Below, piece after piece: positions 43,748-53,225 of a stretch of 64,000 nucleotides of DNA. The stretch's first letter is position 1. Each line of letters starts with the position of its first letter. The notes under the pieces are model-generated. The model worked only from the letters and a program-made list of their open reading frames with translations, made no database searches and was not told the DNA's origin. Both the position numbers and the translations under genes were made by a program. The stretch is from Bradyrhizobium niftali (GTDB taxonomy: Bacteria; Pseudomonadota; Alphaproteobacteria; Rhizobiales; Xanthobacteraceae). Location: assembly GCF_004571025.1 (NCBI RefSeq), contig NZ_SPQT01000003.1, positions 355,359 through 419,358 on the forward strand, in the 5' to 3' direction.

Positions 43748-44695
43748 ATGCCGACCAAGCGCAGCGGACCAGCAGCGACAATCCCGAAAAATTATGAGGG
43801 GATCGTCAACTTGATCACTCGGGAATATCCAAATTTGTCGACTGGATTTCAGCAGATCGCGCGATTCTTGACGCAGAATCCAAATGTGGTGGCGCTCGAA
43901 TCGATCAATGCCGTTGCCGCCAAATGCCAGACGCATCCATCGAGCCTCGTCCGCTTCGCGCAGAACCTCGGCTACTCCGGCTTCAAACAGCTGCAATCGG
44001 TTTTTCAGACAAGGCTGGCCACTGCTGCCCCCGGATTTCGCGAGCGCATCAGCGCTCTCGAAAGTGAGCTTTCACGAAATAAGGACCACGGGAGTCTCGG
44101 TTATTTGCGGGATCTGGTCGTGCGCGACATGGCGGCACTTCAAGATCTTCTCGAAGTCATATCGGAAAAGACTCTCGCCGATACCGCCAAACTGCTTGTG
44201 CAGGCTGAAACAATTTACATTGCTGGACAACTTCGATCCGAACCCATCGCATCATTGCTCAGGTATCTTCTGACGATGCTGCGCCGCCGTGTCGTCCTTC
44301 TCGACCCTGCCGGAGGTCTGGCGCAAGAGATGGCGACGACCATGACCGACCGCGACGTCCTGATCGCGATCGCATTTCGACATTATGCAAAGGAAGTCGT
44401 CGTCATATCCGAGGTGGCTGTAACCAACGGAACTCACATCATAGCCATTACGGACAGCCAATTGTCGCCCCTTGCGAAGGACGCCCGGACACTCTTCACG
44501 ATTCCGGAGGACGAATATCTGTTCTCCAGGTCGCTCGCGGCACCGATGTGCTTGGTCCAGTGCATTGCGATGGCGACGGCTGCCCTGCTTCAGCCGGGCC
44601 AGGACTCGACGCCACGAATTCCGACGGTGACCGAAATGGCGCGCAACCGAACTGTCGCGCAAACACGGCAGCAAAGGCGTTCATCCAAGCGATGA
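43748..44695 (+). CDS. RpiR/MurR-family transcriptional regulator (IolR-like)
   Basis: A 315-residue regulator. N-terminal HTH_6 domain (residues ~10-85: TGFQQIARFLTQNP, ESINAVAAKCQTHPSSLVRFAQNLGYSGFKQLQ) and a C-terminal SIS sugar-phosphate-binding domain (TIYIAGQLRSEPIA, MTDRDVLIAIAFRHYAKEVVVI). The start at 43748 follows GAGGAACGAGA; the frame opens earlier at 43706 with an Arg-rich lead. It lies between iolG and iolD, the position of IolR in rhizobia, where it represses the iol genes until a phosphorylated intermediate appears. Confidence 0.85.
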   Translation: MPTKRSGPAATIPKNYEGIVNLITREYPNLSTGFQQIARFLTQNPNVVALESINAVAAKCQTHPSSLVRFAQNLGYSGFKQLQSVFQTRLATAAPGFRERISALESELSRNKDHGSLGYLRDLVVRDMAALQDLLEVISEKTLADTAKLLVQAETIYIAGQLRSEPIASLLRYLLTMLRRRVVLLDPAGGLAQEMATTMTDRDVLIAIAFRHYAKEVVVISEVAVTNGTHIIAITDSQLSPLAKDARTLFTIPEDEYLFSRSLAAPMCLVQCIAMATAALLQPGQDSTPRIPTVTEMARNRTVAQTRQQRRSSKR

Positions 44696-44711
44696 TATTG
44701 AGCGATCCGAC

Positions 44712-44763
44712 TTTTGGCAATTTATCTTGCTAAAGTACGAAATGACAATAAATATTGCCGAAA
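44712..44763. promoter_or_regulatory. Inverted repeat upstream of iolD, possible IolR site
   Basis: TTTTGGCAATTTAT at 44712 and ATAAATATTGCCGAAA at 44748 are inverted copies of TTTxGGCAATAT..TAT about 23 bases apart in an A/T-rich gap. They lie 50-100 bases before iolD. Regulation by the adjacent RpiR protein is a guess. Confidence 0.35.
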
Positions 44764-44811
44764 CCGAATATGCACCATCGAAGGTGATCGAGAATTTCGG
44801 GAGGAACGCGC

Positions 44812-46653
44812 ATGCCGACGGTTCGCTGCACCATGGCGCAGGCCTTGGTTCGCCATCTGTGCAATCAGTTTACGATCATTGATGGCAGAAAGGAGATGCT
44901 GTTTCCCGGCGTCTTTGCCATTTTTGGTCATGGCAACGTCACCTGCCTGTCGGAAGCCTTGGAAGCCGTAAAAGACACCCTACCGACCTGGCGTGGTCAG
45001 AATGAGCAGTCGATGGCGCTGGCTGCCATAGGCTTCGCCAAGGCCAAGCGCCGCCGCCAGATCATGGTGGCCACCTCCTCTATCGGTCCCGGCGCACTGA
45101 ACATGGTAACTGCCGCCGGTGTTGCCCATTCCAACCGCCTGCCGGTCTTGCTGCTCTCCGGTGATACATTCGTCAATCGCCGCCCCGATCCGGTCATGCA
45201 ACAGGTCGAGCACTTCGGTGACCCTTCGACCAACGTCAATGACGCCTTCCGTGCCGTGACGCGCTATTGGGATCGCATTACCCACCCGGAACAGATCATC
45301 TCGTCGCTGCCGCAGGCTGTCGCTGTCCTGCTCGATCCGGCGGATTGCGGCCCAGCTTTCATCGCGCTGCCGCAGGACGTACAGGAGATGGCCTGGGACT
45401 ATCCGGAAGCCTTTTTCAAACCGACCGTCCATGCCATTCCGCGTCCGCGCGCCGACAAGGATCGTCTGGCTCAGGCGCTCGAAATTCTCAAAAGCGCCAA
45501 GCGACCGCTGATCATTTCAGGCGGAGGCGTACGCTACTCCGGCGCCGAAGACGTTCTCGGCGCATTTGCAACGGAGCACGGCATTCCGGTTACCGAAACC
45601 ATCGCCGGCAAAGGTGCGTTCACGCACCATCACCCAGCTCATATCGGTCCGATTGGCATCGTCGGCTCAACCTCGGCCAATGCTCTGGCGGCTGAGGCCG
45701 ATGTCATTCTGGCTATCGGCACCCGCTTGATGGATTTTACCACGGGATCATGGACGTGCTTCGCGCCGGACGCGAAATTCATCTCGATCAACGCCGCGCG
45801 CTTCGACGCAACCAAGCACCAGGCCCTCGCGGTCATCGGCGACGCGCGCGAAACCCTTGCCGAACTGGCAGCCTCCCTCAAAGGATGGAAGTCAGACGCC
45901 AAATGGACAAATCACGGCGAATCCGAGTTCGCCAAATGGAACGCCGCGCTCGATTCCTACCAAAAGCCCACCAACGAACCCGTTCCGACCTATGCGCAGG
46001 TGGTTGGTGTCGTCAGTTCGCATGCCGGCGAGCGCGACTATCTCATTGCCGCCGCCGGGGGCCTGCCGGGCGAAGTCATGAAGAACTGGCGCGTCAAACA
46101 GCCCAATACTTTCGACTGCGAGTTCGGCTTCTCCTGTATGGGCTATGAAATTGCCGCCGGATGGGGTGCGGCCATGGCTGACCCAACCCGCGTTCCGATC
46201 GTCATGGTGGGTGACGGCACCTATATGATGATGAATTCGGATATCTATTCAACCGTCCTCAGCGGCCACAAGATCATCGTGATCGTTTGCGACAACGGCG
46301 GTTATGCCGTGATCAATCGCCTGCAGAACGGCAAGGGCGGCGCGAGCTTCAACAACCTGATCAAGGATTGCCGCGTCACGCAACCGTTCTCCGTGGACTT
46401 TGCCAAGCACGCCGAATCCATGGGGGCGCTCGCGCGAAAGGTCGAAAGCCTCGCAGATCTCGGTGCGGCGATGGACTGGGCCATGAGCACCGACCGTACC
46501 ACGGTCTTGACCATCGTCTCCGACGCTTTCACCTGGACACCTGGCGATGCCTGGTGGGATGTCGGCGTGCCGCAAGTCAGCGCTCGCGAGAGTGTTCTTG
46601 AGGCCTCGAAAGGCCAACTCGAGGGCAGAAGGAAACAGCGTGTCGGCGTTTAA
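44812..46653 (+). CDS. iolD: 3D-(3,5/4)-trihydroxycyclohexane-1,2-dione hydrolase
   Basis: A 613-residue thiamine-diphosphate enzyme that opens the ring of the diketone formed from 2-keto-inositol. The N-terminal domain has the conserved Glu in WRGQNEQSMALAA; the C-terminal ThDP motif is MVGDGTYMMMNSDIYSTV...CDNGGYAVINRLQ. The pattern and length match IolD closely (for example FPGVFAIFGHGNVTCL and SSIGPGALNMVTAAGVAHSNRLPVLLLSGD). GGGAGG precedes the ATG. iolE follows 44 bases on. Confidence 0.95.
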   Translation: MPTVRCTMAQALVRHLCNQFTIIDGRKEMLFPGVFAIFGHGNVTCLSEALEAVKDTLPTWRGQNEQSMALAAIGFAKAKRRRQIMVATSSIGPGALNMVTAAGVAHSNRLPVLLLSGDTFVNRRPDPVMQQVEHFGDPSTNVNDAFRAVTRYWDRITHPEQIISSLPQAVAVLLDPADCGPAFIALPQDVQEMAWDYPEAFFKPTVHAIPRPRADKDRLAQALEILKSAKRPLIISGGGVRYSGAEDVLGAFATEHGIPVTETIAGKGAFTHHHPAHIGPIGIVGSTSANALAAEADVILAIGTRLMDFTTGSWTCFAPDAKFISINAARFDATKHQALAVIGDARETLAELAASLKGWKSDAKWTNHGESEFAKWNAALDSYQKPTNEPVPTYAQVVGVVSSHAGERDYLIAAAGGLPGEVMKNWRVKQPNTFDCEFGFSCMGYEIAAGWGAAMADPTRVPIVMVGDGTYMMMNSDIYSTVLSGHKIIVIVCDNGGYAVINRLQNGKGGASFNNLIKDCRVTQPFSVDFAKHAESMGALARKVESLADLGAAMDWAMSTDRTTVLTIVSDAFTWTPGDAWWDVGVPQVSARESVLEASKGQLEGRRKQRVGV

Positions 46654-46697
46654 CACCGTTGCATGCGCATAGGCAGCGACATTCCTCGGAGATTCTT

Positions 46698-47597
46698 ATG
46701 AAGGCGAAATTGGGCATCGCACCGATCGCATGGTGGAATGACGACCTTGAGGAACTGAGCGACGACGTATCGCTCGAAGAATGTTTGCGTCAAGCGGGCG
46801 TGGCCGGCTTCACTGGTATGGAGACCGGGCGCCGTTTTCCGATGGATGCAGCAGTGCTCGGCCCGATCCTGAAAACCCACAAAATGAGCGTCTGCGGCGG
46901 CTGGTTCTCCGGCCTGGTGCTTGACGGTGATTTGGAGGAGGAAAAGCAACGCATTGCCCAGCAAATGGCCCTGTTCAAAGCCGTCAACGCGCCCTGCATC
47001 GTTTACGGCGAATGCGCACGCACCGTTCAGGGCGACCGTTCGAAGCCTCTGGCAACGAAGCCCAAGCTTTCAGAGGACGAAATCAAGATCTATGCCCGCA
47101 AGATGACGACGTTCGGCGAATGGTGCGCCGAACAGGGCATGCCGCTATCCTATCACCACCATATGGCGGCCGTGATCGAGACCGAGCCGGAACTCGACAT
47201 GTTCATGAAACACTCGGGCGAAGGCATCCCGCTGCTTTTTGATGCAGGCCACATGGCTTTTGCAGGCGGCGACGTCATGCGCGTCATCGACAAGCACCAC
47301 AAGCGCATCACGCATGTTCACACCAAGGATGTGCGCTTGGATGTGATCGACGAGCTTGACCGCACCAGAGAGAGCTTTCTCGATGCGGTCGTAAAGGGCG
47401 CCTTCACGGTGCCTGGCGACGGCTCGCTCGACTTCGCCTCCATCGTCGGACGGCTGGCCTCCTATGGCTATGAGGGCTGGTTCGTCGTCGAGGCAGAGCA
47501 GGATCCAAAAATCAATCCACCGCTTGCAATGGCAAAGAAGGGACACGCGGAGCTGGTGCGCGTGATGGCGTTGGCTGGCTATGAGGTCGTGCAATGA
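46698..47597 (+). CDS. iolE: 2-keto-myo-inositol dehydratase (myo-inosose-2 dehydratase)
   Basis: A 299-residue TIM-barrel enzyme of the xylose-isomerase-like family that dehydrates 2-keto-myo-inositol to the diketone used by IolD. Features: LGIAPIAWWNDDLEEL at the start, GFTGMETGRRFP, SYHHHMAAVIETEPELD with metal-binding His/Glu, and LLFDAGHMAFAGGD and HVHTKDVR near the barrel end. The start at 46698 follows CGGAG; a TTG-led extension of 13 codons is less likely. Downstream of iolD. Confidence 0.9.
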   Translation: MKAKLGIAPIAWWNDDLEELSDDVSLEECLRQAGVAGFTGMETGRRFPMDAAVLGPILKTHKMSVCGGWFSGLVLDGDLEEEKQRIAQQMALFKAVNAPCIVYGECARTVQGDRSKPLATKPKLSEDEIKIYARKMTTFGEWCAEQGMPLSYHHHMAAVIETEPELDMFMKHSGEGIPLLFDAGHMAFAGGDVMRVIDKHHKRITHVHTKDVRLDVIDELDRTRESFLDAVVKGAFTVPGDGSLDFASIVGRLASYGYEGWFVVEAEQDPKINPPLAMAKKGHAELVRVMALAGYEVVQ

Positions 47598-47735
47598 ACC
47601 GCGGGATCAGAAGGAGTGCGTGATCCCCGGCGGTACACCGGTGGCTCGGCGCGGCGATTGCCCAGAAAGGCCATTGCGAACGGATCGAACGCGTCCGAAA
47701 GGCGTTTGGTCGGAGAAGCCTAGAGGAGCTAAGAA

Positions 47736-48710
47736 ATGGGCGTTGGCGTGGGTGTCATTGGAACGGGCGTGATGGGTTCAGAACATGCGCGCCTTGTGAA
47801 TCGCGAGGTCCCCGGCGCGCATCTGGCGGGGGTCTTCGATGCCGACGCCACCCGCGCGAAAGCGGCCGCGGCGGGCGCCACTGTCTTTCCTGACCCTCGA
47901 TCCCTGATTGCGTCAGATCGCATTGGAGCTGTCATCATTGCTACGCCGGACGCGACCCATGGGGAGCTGGCCCTGGCCTGCCTCGAAGTCGGAAAGCCCG
48001 TGCTGTGCGAAAAACCGCTGGCTTCCTCGGCGGCGGAGGCCCTGCGCGTGGTTCAGGCGGAAGTTGCGTTGAAGCGCAGGCTGATCCAGGTCGGCTATAT
48101 GCGCCGGTTCGATCCCGGCTATCAGGAGATGAAGCGGATAAAGGACGACGGCGGTGTGGGGGCAACCGTCTTGCTGCACAACGTCCACCGAAACGTTAGT
48201 GCGCCGGAGTGGTTTACCGGGCCGATGGCGGTGACGAATTCATTCGTGCATGAAATCGACATCAGCCGATGGCTAACCGGATCGGAAATGGTCTCGGCTC
48301 ATGTCGCCAGCGGGCCCGGCGGCGAACCGCTGATGATCACGATGCGGACCGACCGCGACGAGATCGTGTCGACCGAAGTCTATATCAACGCCGCCTACGG
48401 CTATCATGTCCATGCCGAACTGGTAGGCCGGCAAGGAACAGTCGCGCTAGCGCTGCCTTCGCTCACGATGCGCAACAAGGACCGCATTGGCGGAGTCTCC
48501 TATCCCGGCAATTGGATTCCGCGCTTTGCCGACGCCTATCGCAGGCAGTTGACGGACTGGATCAGCGCGGTGACGACAGGAACTCCGGTCGGGGCAAGCG
48601 CCTGGGACGGCTACATGGCCTCGGCCATCGCCGAGCAGATCGCAGCAGGTCTAACCGAGGACCGTGCGACGACGTTCAAATACCCGTCACGTCCGTCGTT
48701 GTACGACTGA
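47736..48710 (+). CDS. Gfo/Idh/MocA-family oxidoreductase (inositol dehydrogenase-like)
   Basis: A 324-residue dehydrogenase: Rossmann motif GVIGTGVMGSEH, EKP motif VLCEKPLASS and the inositol-dehydrogenase-like VGYMRRFDPGYQEMK and TNSFVHEIDISRWL segments with catalytic Asp/His. It starts 138 bases after iolE, preceded by GAGGAG. A second inositol dehydrogenase in the locus could act on scyllo- or chiro-inositol or on a methylated inositol product. Confidence 0.85.
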   Translation: MGVGVGVIGTGVMGSEHARLVNREVPGAHLAGVFDADATRAKAAAAGATVFPDPRSLIASDRIGAVIIATPDATHGELALACLEVGKPVLCEKPLASSAAEALRVVQAEVALKRRLIQVGYMRRFDPGYQEMKRIKDDGGVGATVLLHNVHRNVSAPEWFTGPMAVTNSFVHEIDISRWLTGSEMVSAHVASGPGGEPLMITMRTDRDEIVSTEVYINAAYGYHVHAELVGRQGTVALALPSLTMRNKDRIGGVSYPGNWIPRFADAYRRQLTDWISAVTTGTPVGASAWDGYMASAIAEQIAAGLTEDRATTFKYPSRPSLYD

Positions 48711-48787
48711 ACCCATAAGCCGAACCACAGGCGGAACGTTTCATCCCCTTTTCAGGCGTTGCATCGGCGAAACTCGGGAGAGAATTG

Positions 48788-49858
48788 ATGATCAACTATG
48801 CCGTCGTCGGCGTCGGCTGGATCTCGCAGCAAGCGTTTCTGCCCGGCGTGGTTCAGTCCGGAAATTCGCGGGTTGCCGCCATCGTAACGGGCGATCGCCC
48901 GAAGGCGGCGCGGCTCGCGGACTTCTACGGCATTGGCAAGGTTGTCGGCTATGATGGCTACGACGCCCTGCTGGACGACCCCGGAATCGACGCGGTTTAC
49001 ATCGCCTTGCCGAACCACATGCATGCTGATTTCGCCATTCGGGCGGCGCGTGCCGGCAAGCACGTCATGGTCGAGAAGCCACTCGCCGTCAGCGCAGACG
49101 AAGGCCTCGCTATGATCGCCGCTGCGCGCAGCGCCAACGTATTTCTGATGACGGCTTACCGGCTGCACAACGAACCTGGAACCATCGCCGTCCTCGAACA
49201 CATTCGCGCTAACACAATCGGACGGCCGCTGTTCTTTCAGTCGCTGTTCAGCTTCCAGGCGTCGCCGGGGAATCATCGGTTGCAAGCAACGGCCTGGGGT
49301 GGGCCGCTTCAGGACGTCGGCGTCTATTGCATCAACGCCGCCCGTCACATCTTTGGAGAAGAGCCGATCGAAGCCACAGCGACGGCGCACCGGCCGGTCG
49401 ACGATCCGCGCTTTGGCGAGGTGGACGCCTCGGTGGCTGCAACGTTGCGATTTCCCTCGGGCGGCCTCGCTCAGTTCGTCGCCAGCTTCGGGGCAGCGGC
49501 CGTCGACAATTACCGGGTCGTGGGAACGTCGGGCGACCTGGAACTCGATCCCGGCTTCAGATTCGAGGCTGCGACACGGCTGCGGCTGCGCCGTGACGGA
49601 AAGATGACCGAGACCCAGTTTCCGCAGATCGATCATTTTGGCGCGCAGGTCGCGTATTTCTCGGACTGCATCAAGTCAAGAACGCCGCCGGAAGCGGATG
49701 GCGACGAGGGTTTGGCGGACATGCGCGCACTCCTCGCCATCGAGCGGGCCGCTTCAACCGGACTACCGCAAGCGATTTCGGTTCATCCGCGCTCCCGCCA
49801 TCCGACTCCCGACATGGTGCGGCTTACTCCCGTAACTGATCGTCGCCTCGTTCTCTGA
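48788..49858 (+). CDS. Gfo/Idh/MocA-family oxidoreductase (glucose-fructose oxidoreductase-like)
   Basis: A 356-residue dehydrogenase of a different branch from IolG: INYAVVGVGWISQQAFLPGV at the start, MVEKPLAVS as the EKP motif and GGPLQDVGVYCINAARHIFGEEP in the C-terminal domain, as in xylose/glucose-fructose oxidoreductases. No signal peptide. The ATG at 48788 has GGGAGAG upstream. Fourth Gfo/Idh enzyme of the locus; substrate unknown. Confidence 0.85.
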   Translation: MINYAVVGVGWISQQAFLPGVVQSGNSRVAAIVTGDRPKAARLADFYGIGKVVGYDGYDALLDDPGIDAVYIALPNHMHADFAIRAARAGKHVMVEKPLAVSADEGLAMIAAARSANVFLMTAYRLHNEPGTIAVLEHIRANTIGRPLFFQSLFSFQASPGNHRLQATAWGGPLQDVGVYCINAARHIFGEEPIEATATAHRPVDDPRFGEVDASVAATLRFPSGGLAQFVASFGAAAVDNYRVVGTSGDLELDPGFRFEAATRLRLRRDGKMTETQFPQIDHFGAQVAYFSDCIKSRTPPEADGDEGLADMRALLAIERAASTGLPQAISVHPRSRHPTPDMVRLTPVTDRRLVL

Positions 49859-49896
49859 TTGCCAATGCCGGTTACAAAAATCGAAGGACAATCGTC

Positions 49897-50706
49897 ATGA
49901 GTGGACTGACTGGAAAAGTTGCGGTTGTTACCGGTGGTACCCAAGGGCTCGGCGCGGCAATCGCGCGGTTGTTTGCCGATCGCGGCGCATCCGGCATTGT
50001 AACCTGCGGCCGTTCTGCGGCAAAAGGACAGGCAAAAGCCCGAGAAATTCAGGATGCAACCGGCACGAAGGTCGTGTTTGTCGCCGCCGATTTGAGCAAG
50101 GTCGAAGACTGCCGGGCCGTCATCGCGAAAGCCGACGTCGAATTCGGCCGGGTCGACGTGCTGGTGAATGCTGCTGGAGTGACGGATCGCGGCACGATCC
50201 TCGATACGTCGCCTGAATTGTTTGACAAGATATTCAATGTCAACGTTCGCGGTCCGTTTTTCCTGATGCAGGAAACGATCAAGATCATGCGCCGTGAAAA
50301 GATCGCGGGCAACATCGTCAATATTGGTTCGATGTCGGCCAAAGCCGGCCAACCGTTCATCGCTGCCTATTGTTCGTCCAAAGGCGCCCTGGCAACGCTT
50401 ACGGAAAATACGGCCTATGCCGTCATGCGTAATCGTATCCGCGTCAACGGGCTGAACATCGGATGGATGGCCACCGAAGGCGAGGACCGGACTCAGATCG
50501 AGCATCATGGTGCAAGCTCGGACTGGCTGAAGCAGGCGTCGGCCGCCCAACCATTTGGCCGTCTCATTGACCCCCATGAAGTTGCGCGCGCCGTTGCATT
50601 TCTGTCGACGGATGAGTCAGGTCTGATGACGGGGTCCATGGTGAACTATGACCAGTCAATCTGGGGCGCATACGGCTCCTCGCCACAGCCTGAGTCCGCG
50701 CTGTAG
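49897..50706 (+). CDS. Short-chain dehydrogenase/reductase of the inositol locus
   Basis: A 269-residue SDR with TGGTQGLG, VNAAGVTDRG, NIGSMSAKAGQ and YCSSKGAL (catalytic Tyr/Lys). The C-terminus ends GSMVNYDQSIWG, where the usual VDGG is replaced, as in a group of SDRs found near inositol and galactitol genes. It is the last intact gene of the rightward iol set. Its role might be oxidation of a polyol or keto-polyol. Confidence 0.85.
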   Translation: MSGLTGKVAVVTGGTQGLGAAIARLFADRGASGIVTCGRSAAKGQAKAREIQDATGTKVVFVAADLSKVEDCRAVIAKADVEFGRVDVLVNAAGVTDRGTILDTSPELFDKIFNVNVRGPFFLMQETIKIMRREKIAGNIVNIGSMSAKAGQPFIAAYCSSKGALATLTENTAYAVMRNRIRVNGLNIGWMATEGEDRTQIEHHGASSDWLKQASAAQPFGRLIDPHEVARAVAFLSTDESGLMTGSMVNYDQSIWGAYGSSPQPESAL

Positions 50707-50916
50707 ACCAAGCGCTGCTCTCCTTTCCACCAAGCGGGCCACGGTCGAGATTGAAGCAGCTTCGTCTCTGCCTCCTCGGAAGCCTCATACGGGTGCGCAC
50801 GAGGTTTGCACACTTGGCGCTATCCTTGGAGAGATCGCGGCGGCCATATTCACTGGAGGAGCTTTGTCCAGACCAGCCCAACGCTTCCGTGGCTCCGTAA
50901 TACCCTACATTTCCGG

Positions 50917-51390
50917 CTACGTCATAGCGGCATCCCGCCTCGAGGGCGTCGCACCGGCTTCGATATCCTGAAGCAACTGCAGCAATCTGGCGCCTCCCTC
51001 CATCAGATCGGCCTTGATGGACTGTTTCACGGCCCGGCGATTCCTCGCAGTAACCGTCTTGCACGCTGAGATGCTGATGCCGTCCGGGATAGGTCGGCGT
51101 CGCATGCGGATACAACATATTGAGCAGAGGTCCGTTGCGAAGCCAAATCGTCTCGAGCAGCTCGGGCGCGTTGGCGGCTTTATAGAGCGTGTAGTGGAAT
51201 TGCCAGTTCGCTTGCACGGCCTCGCGCCGGCGACTGCCGCGTTCTGCCGCGACCAGCGCTTATGATACTCCTTGAGATTGGCGATATCAGCCTTGGAGAT
51301 CCGGGCGCGGACTTGCGCGTATTGTTCTCGAGCGGTCGAGTTTGAGCGCGGTGTCGCGAGATCATTCATTCTACTGAGATATTTTGCATC
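50917..51390 (-). pseudogene. Decayed GntR-family regulator, FCD domain remnant
   Basis: Read leftwards, three frames join into an FCD ligand domain: ISKADIANLKEYHKRWSRQNA, then EAVQANWQFHYTLYKAANAPELLETIWLRNGPLLNMLYPHATPTYPGRHQHL, then RAVKQSIKADLMEGGARLLQLLQDIEAG. At least two frameshifts separate them. The winged-helix N-terminus is mostly missing; only AREQYAQVRAR precedes the domain. It lies just after the iol SDR, pointing towards it. A former regulator of that locus is plausible. Confidence 0.7.
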
Positions 51391-51494
51391 CGATCGATCC
51401 CACATGAAATTGGACCGATTGAGAAGCCGGTTTGACGAGGCTTCCGCTGGCCGGCTCTTCTAGGGCCATATATGCATGAATTGGAAGGGGGGAA

Positions 51495-52073
51495 TCACAG
51501 CGATTCGAGGCGGCGCCAGCCATGCAGCACGCGGCGTTCATGCGAGGCGAACGCGAAGAAGCTACCGCCGCCAGCGGGCTGGTCATGGGCACGATCAATC
51601 CCCAAACCGGAGTAATGGCAGTATAAGAGAGTACCAACGCCGCCGTGGCCGACAAAGAGCACGTCGCCCGGCGTGTTGCGGGCCAGCACATGCTCGACCT
51701 CGCGGGCGATGCGCAGCTGGGCGTCAAGCGCTCGTTCCCAGCCACGAATGCTGATGTGGGGTTGCGCGAAGAACTGATTGGCCGTCGCCTCGAACTCGTC
51801 GGGGACGAGGAAGCCTGTGGCCGATCGGTCGTTCTCGTGCATCGCTTCGCGCACCTCCACGTCGACTCCCAGCTTTGCTGCAATGATCTCAGCGGTCTCG
51901 ATCGCCTTTCGCTCTCCGCTGGAGATGACCTGCGTGGTACCTGACAGCAGTCCCGTCGCCGTCACGGTTTCCGTACGCGCTCTGCCGACCTCACTCAGGC
52001 CCCAACAGTGAACGGGAACCGACGGATCGATGTTCACCTGAGGATGGGTCAGATAGCGTACGACATTTGTCAT
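51495..52073 (-). CDS. Histidine phosphatase superfamily protein
   Basis: A 192-residue phosphoglycerate-mutase-like phosphatase. The phosphorylated His is in VVRYLTHPQVNID, a variant of the usual RHG; the second half has SSGERKAIETAEIIA and the conserved VGHGGVGTLLYCHYSG with the second His. The acid residue may be Glu in MHENDRSATGFL. It is the last gene of the leftward ABC/murQ operon, 63 bases after the ATPase. It could dephosphorylate a sugar phosphate, but the true substrate is unknown. Confidence 0.8.
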   Translation of the reverse strand: MTNVVRYLTHPQVNIDPSVPVHCWGLSEVGRARTETVTATGLLSGTTQVISSGERKAIETAEIIAAKLGVDVEVREAMHENDRSATGFLVPDEFEATANQFFAQPHISIRGWERALDAQLRIAREVEHVLARNTPGDVLFVGHGGVGTLLYCHYSGLGIDRAHDQPAGGGSFFAFASHERRVLHGWRRLESL

Positions 52074-52136
52074 GACTGAACGATCGCACCCTCACACCTG
52101 CTTGCAGTCGGCATCACATCGCCTCCCTTAACGGGT

Positions 52137-53216
52137 TTATGTGGCAACACGCAGGCCAGAGGCGTCGAAGACGTGGACATCGGGACTCGCGGCAACGAGA
52201 GTCATCGTCTCGCCCGGCGCCGGCGTCTGGCGGCCGCGGACCTCCGCAACGAACATCCTGCCGTCGACGCGGCGCAGATAGGCAAAGGAGGCCTCGCCGA
52301 GCCGTTCGACCAGCTCGACGACGCCTTCGGCGGCGAAGAAACCGGCCTCGCCCCGGACAAGATGCTCCGGACGGACACCGACCGTCAGCGCGTCGCCGAC
52401 CTTCAGCGATCCCGCCGGAATGTCGAGGTTGCGAAACGCGGTGCCGGCCACGCGCGCACGTCCGCCCTCGATGCCTTCGACCTCTGCCTCGAAGAAATTC
52501 ATCGCAGGCGATCCGATGAAGCCGGCAACGAACAGATTGGCGGGTTCATAGTAGAGGTCGAGTGGTTTTCCGACCTGCTCGATGCGGCCCTTGTTCATCA
52601 CGACGATGCGGTCAGCAAGTGTCATCGCCTCGACCTGATCGTGCGTGACATAGACGATCGTTGATTTCAGTAACCTGTGCAAATTCGCGATTTCAACGCG
52701 TGTCGAGACACGCAAGGCTGCGTCGAGATTGGAGAGCGGCTCGTCGAACAGGAAAACAGCGGGCTCGCGCACGATCGCACGGCCGATCGCAACACGCTGG
52801 CGCTGACCGCCGGAGAGATCGCGCGGATAGCGCTCGAGCAGCTCCTCAAGCCGCAGCATGCGAGCCGCTTCCGCGACGCGCCGTTCGCGCTCGGTTGGCG
52901 GTACGCCAGTGAACTTCAATCCGAACGTCATGTTCTTGCGCACATTCATGTGCGGATAGAGTGCGTAGGATTGGAACACCATCGCGATGCCGCGTTCGGC
53001 AGGCGCGAGCGCATTGACAAGCTTGCCGGCGATATGGATATCCCCACCCGATGCACCATCGAGCCCGGCAATCATCCGCAGCAGCGTCGACTTGCCACAG
53101 CCCGAAGGGCCAACGAGAACGACGAATTCGCCGTCCTCGATGCTCAGGTTGACGTTGTTGAGCACCGTCGTCGCGCCATAACGCTTGTTGAGCTGCTCGA
53201 TGCGCAGATTGGCCAT
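52137..53216 (-). CDS. CUT1 ABC transporter ATP-binding protein (UgpC/MalK family)
   Basis: A 359-residue ATPase: Walker A GPSGCGKST, signature LSGGQRQRVAIGR, Walker B FLFDEPLSNLDA, switch His in YVTHDQVEAMTLADR, and a C-terminal MalK-type OB domain from about residue 240 (IGSPAMNFFEAEVEG; VGVRPEHL). It ends the transporter part of the leftward operon, ten bases after the second permease. It would power uptake of the amino sugar or muropeptide sugar handled by the neighbouring enzymes. Confidence 0.95.
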   Translation of the reverse strand: MANLRIEQLNKRYGATTVLNNVNLSIEDGEFVVLVGPSGCGKSTLLRMIAGLDGASGGDIHIAGKLVNALAPAERGIAMVFQSYALYPHMNVRKNMTFGLKFTGVPPTERERRVAEAARMLRLEELLERYPRDLSGGQRQRVAIGRAIVREPAVFLFDEPLSNLDAALRVSTRVEIANLHRLLKSTIVYVTHDQVEAMTLADRIVVMNKGRIEQVGKPLDLYYEPANLFVAGFIGSPAMNFFEAEVEGIEGGRARVAGTAFRNLDIPAGSLKVGDALTVGVRPEHLVRGEAGFFAAEGVVELVERLGEASFAYLRRVDGRMFVAEVRGRQTPAPGETMTLVAASPDVHVFDASGLRVAT

Positions 53217-53225
53217 TCTGACAAC

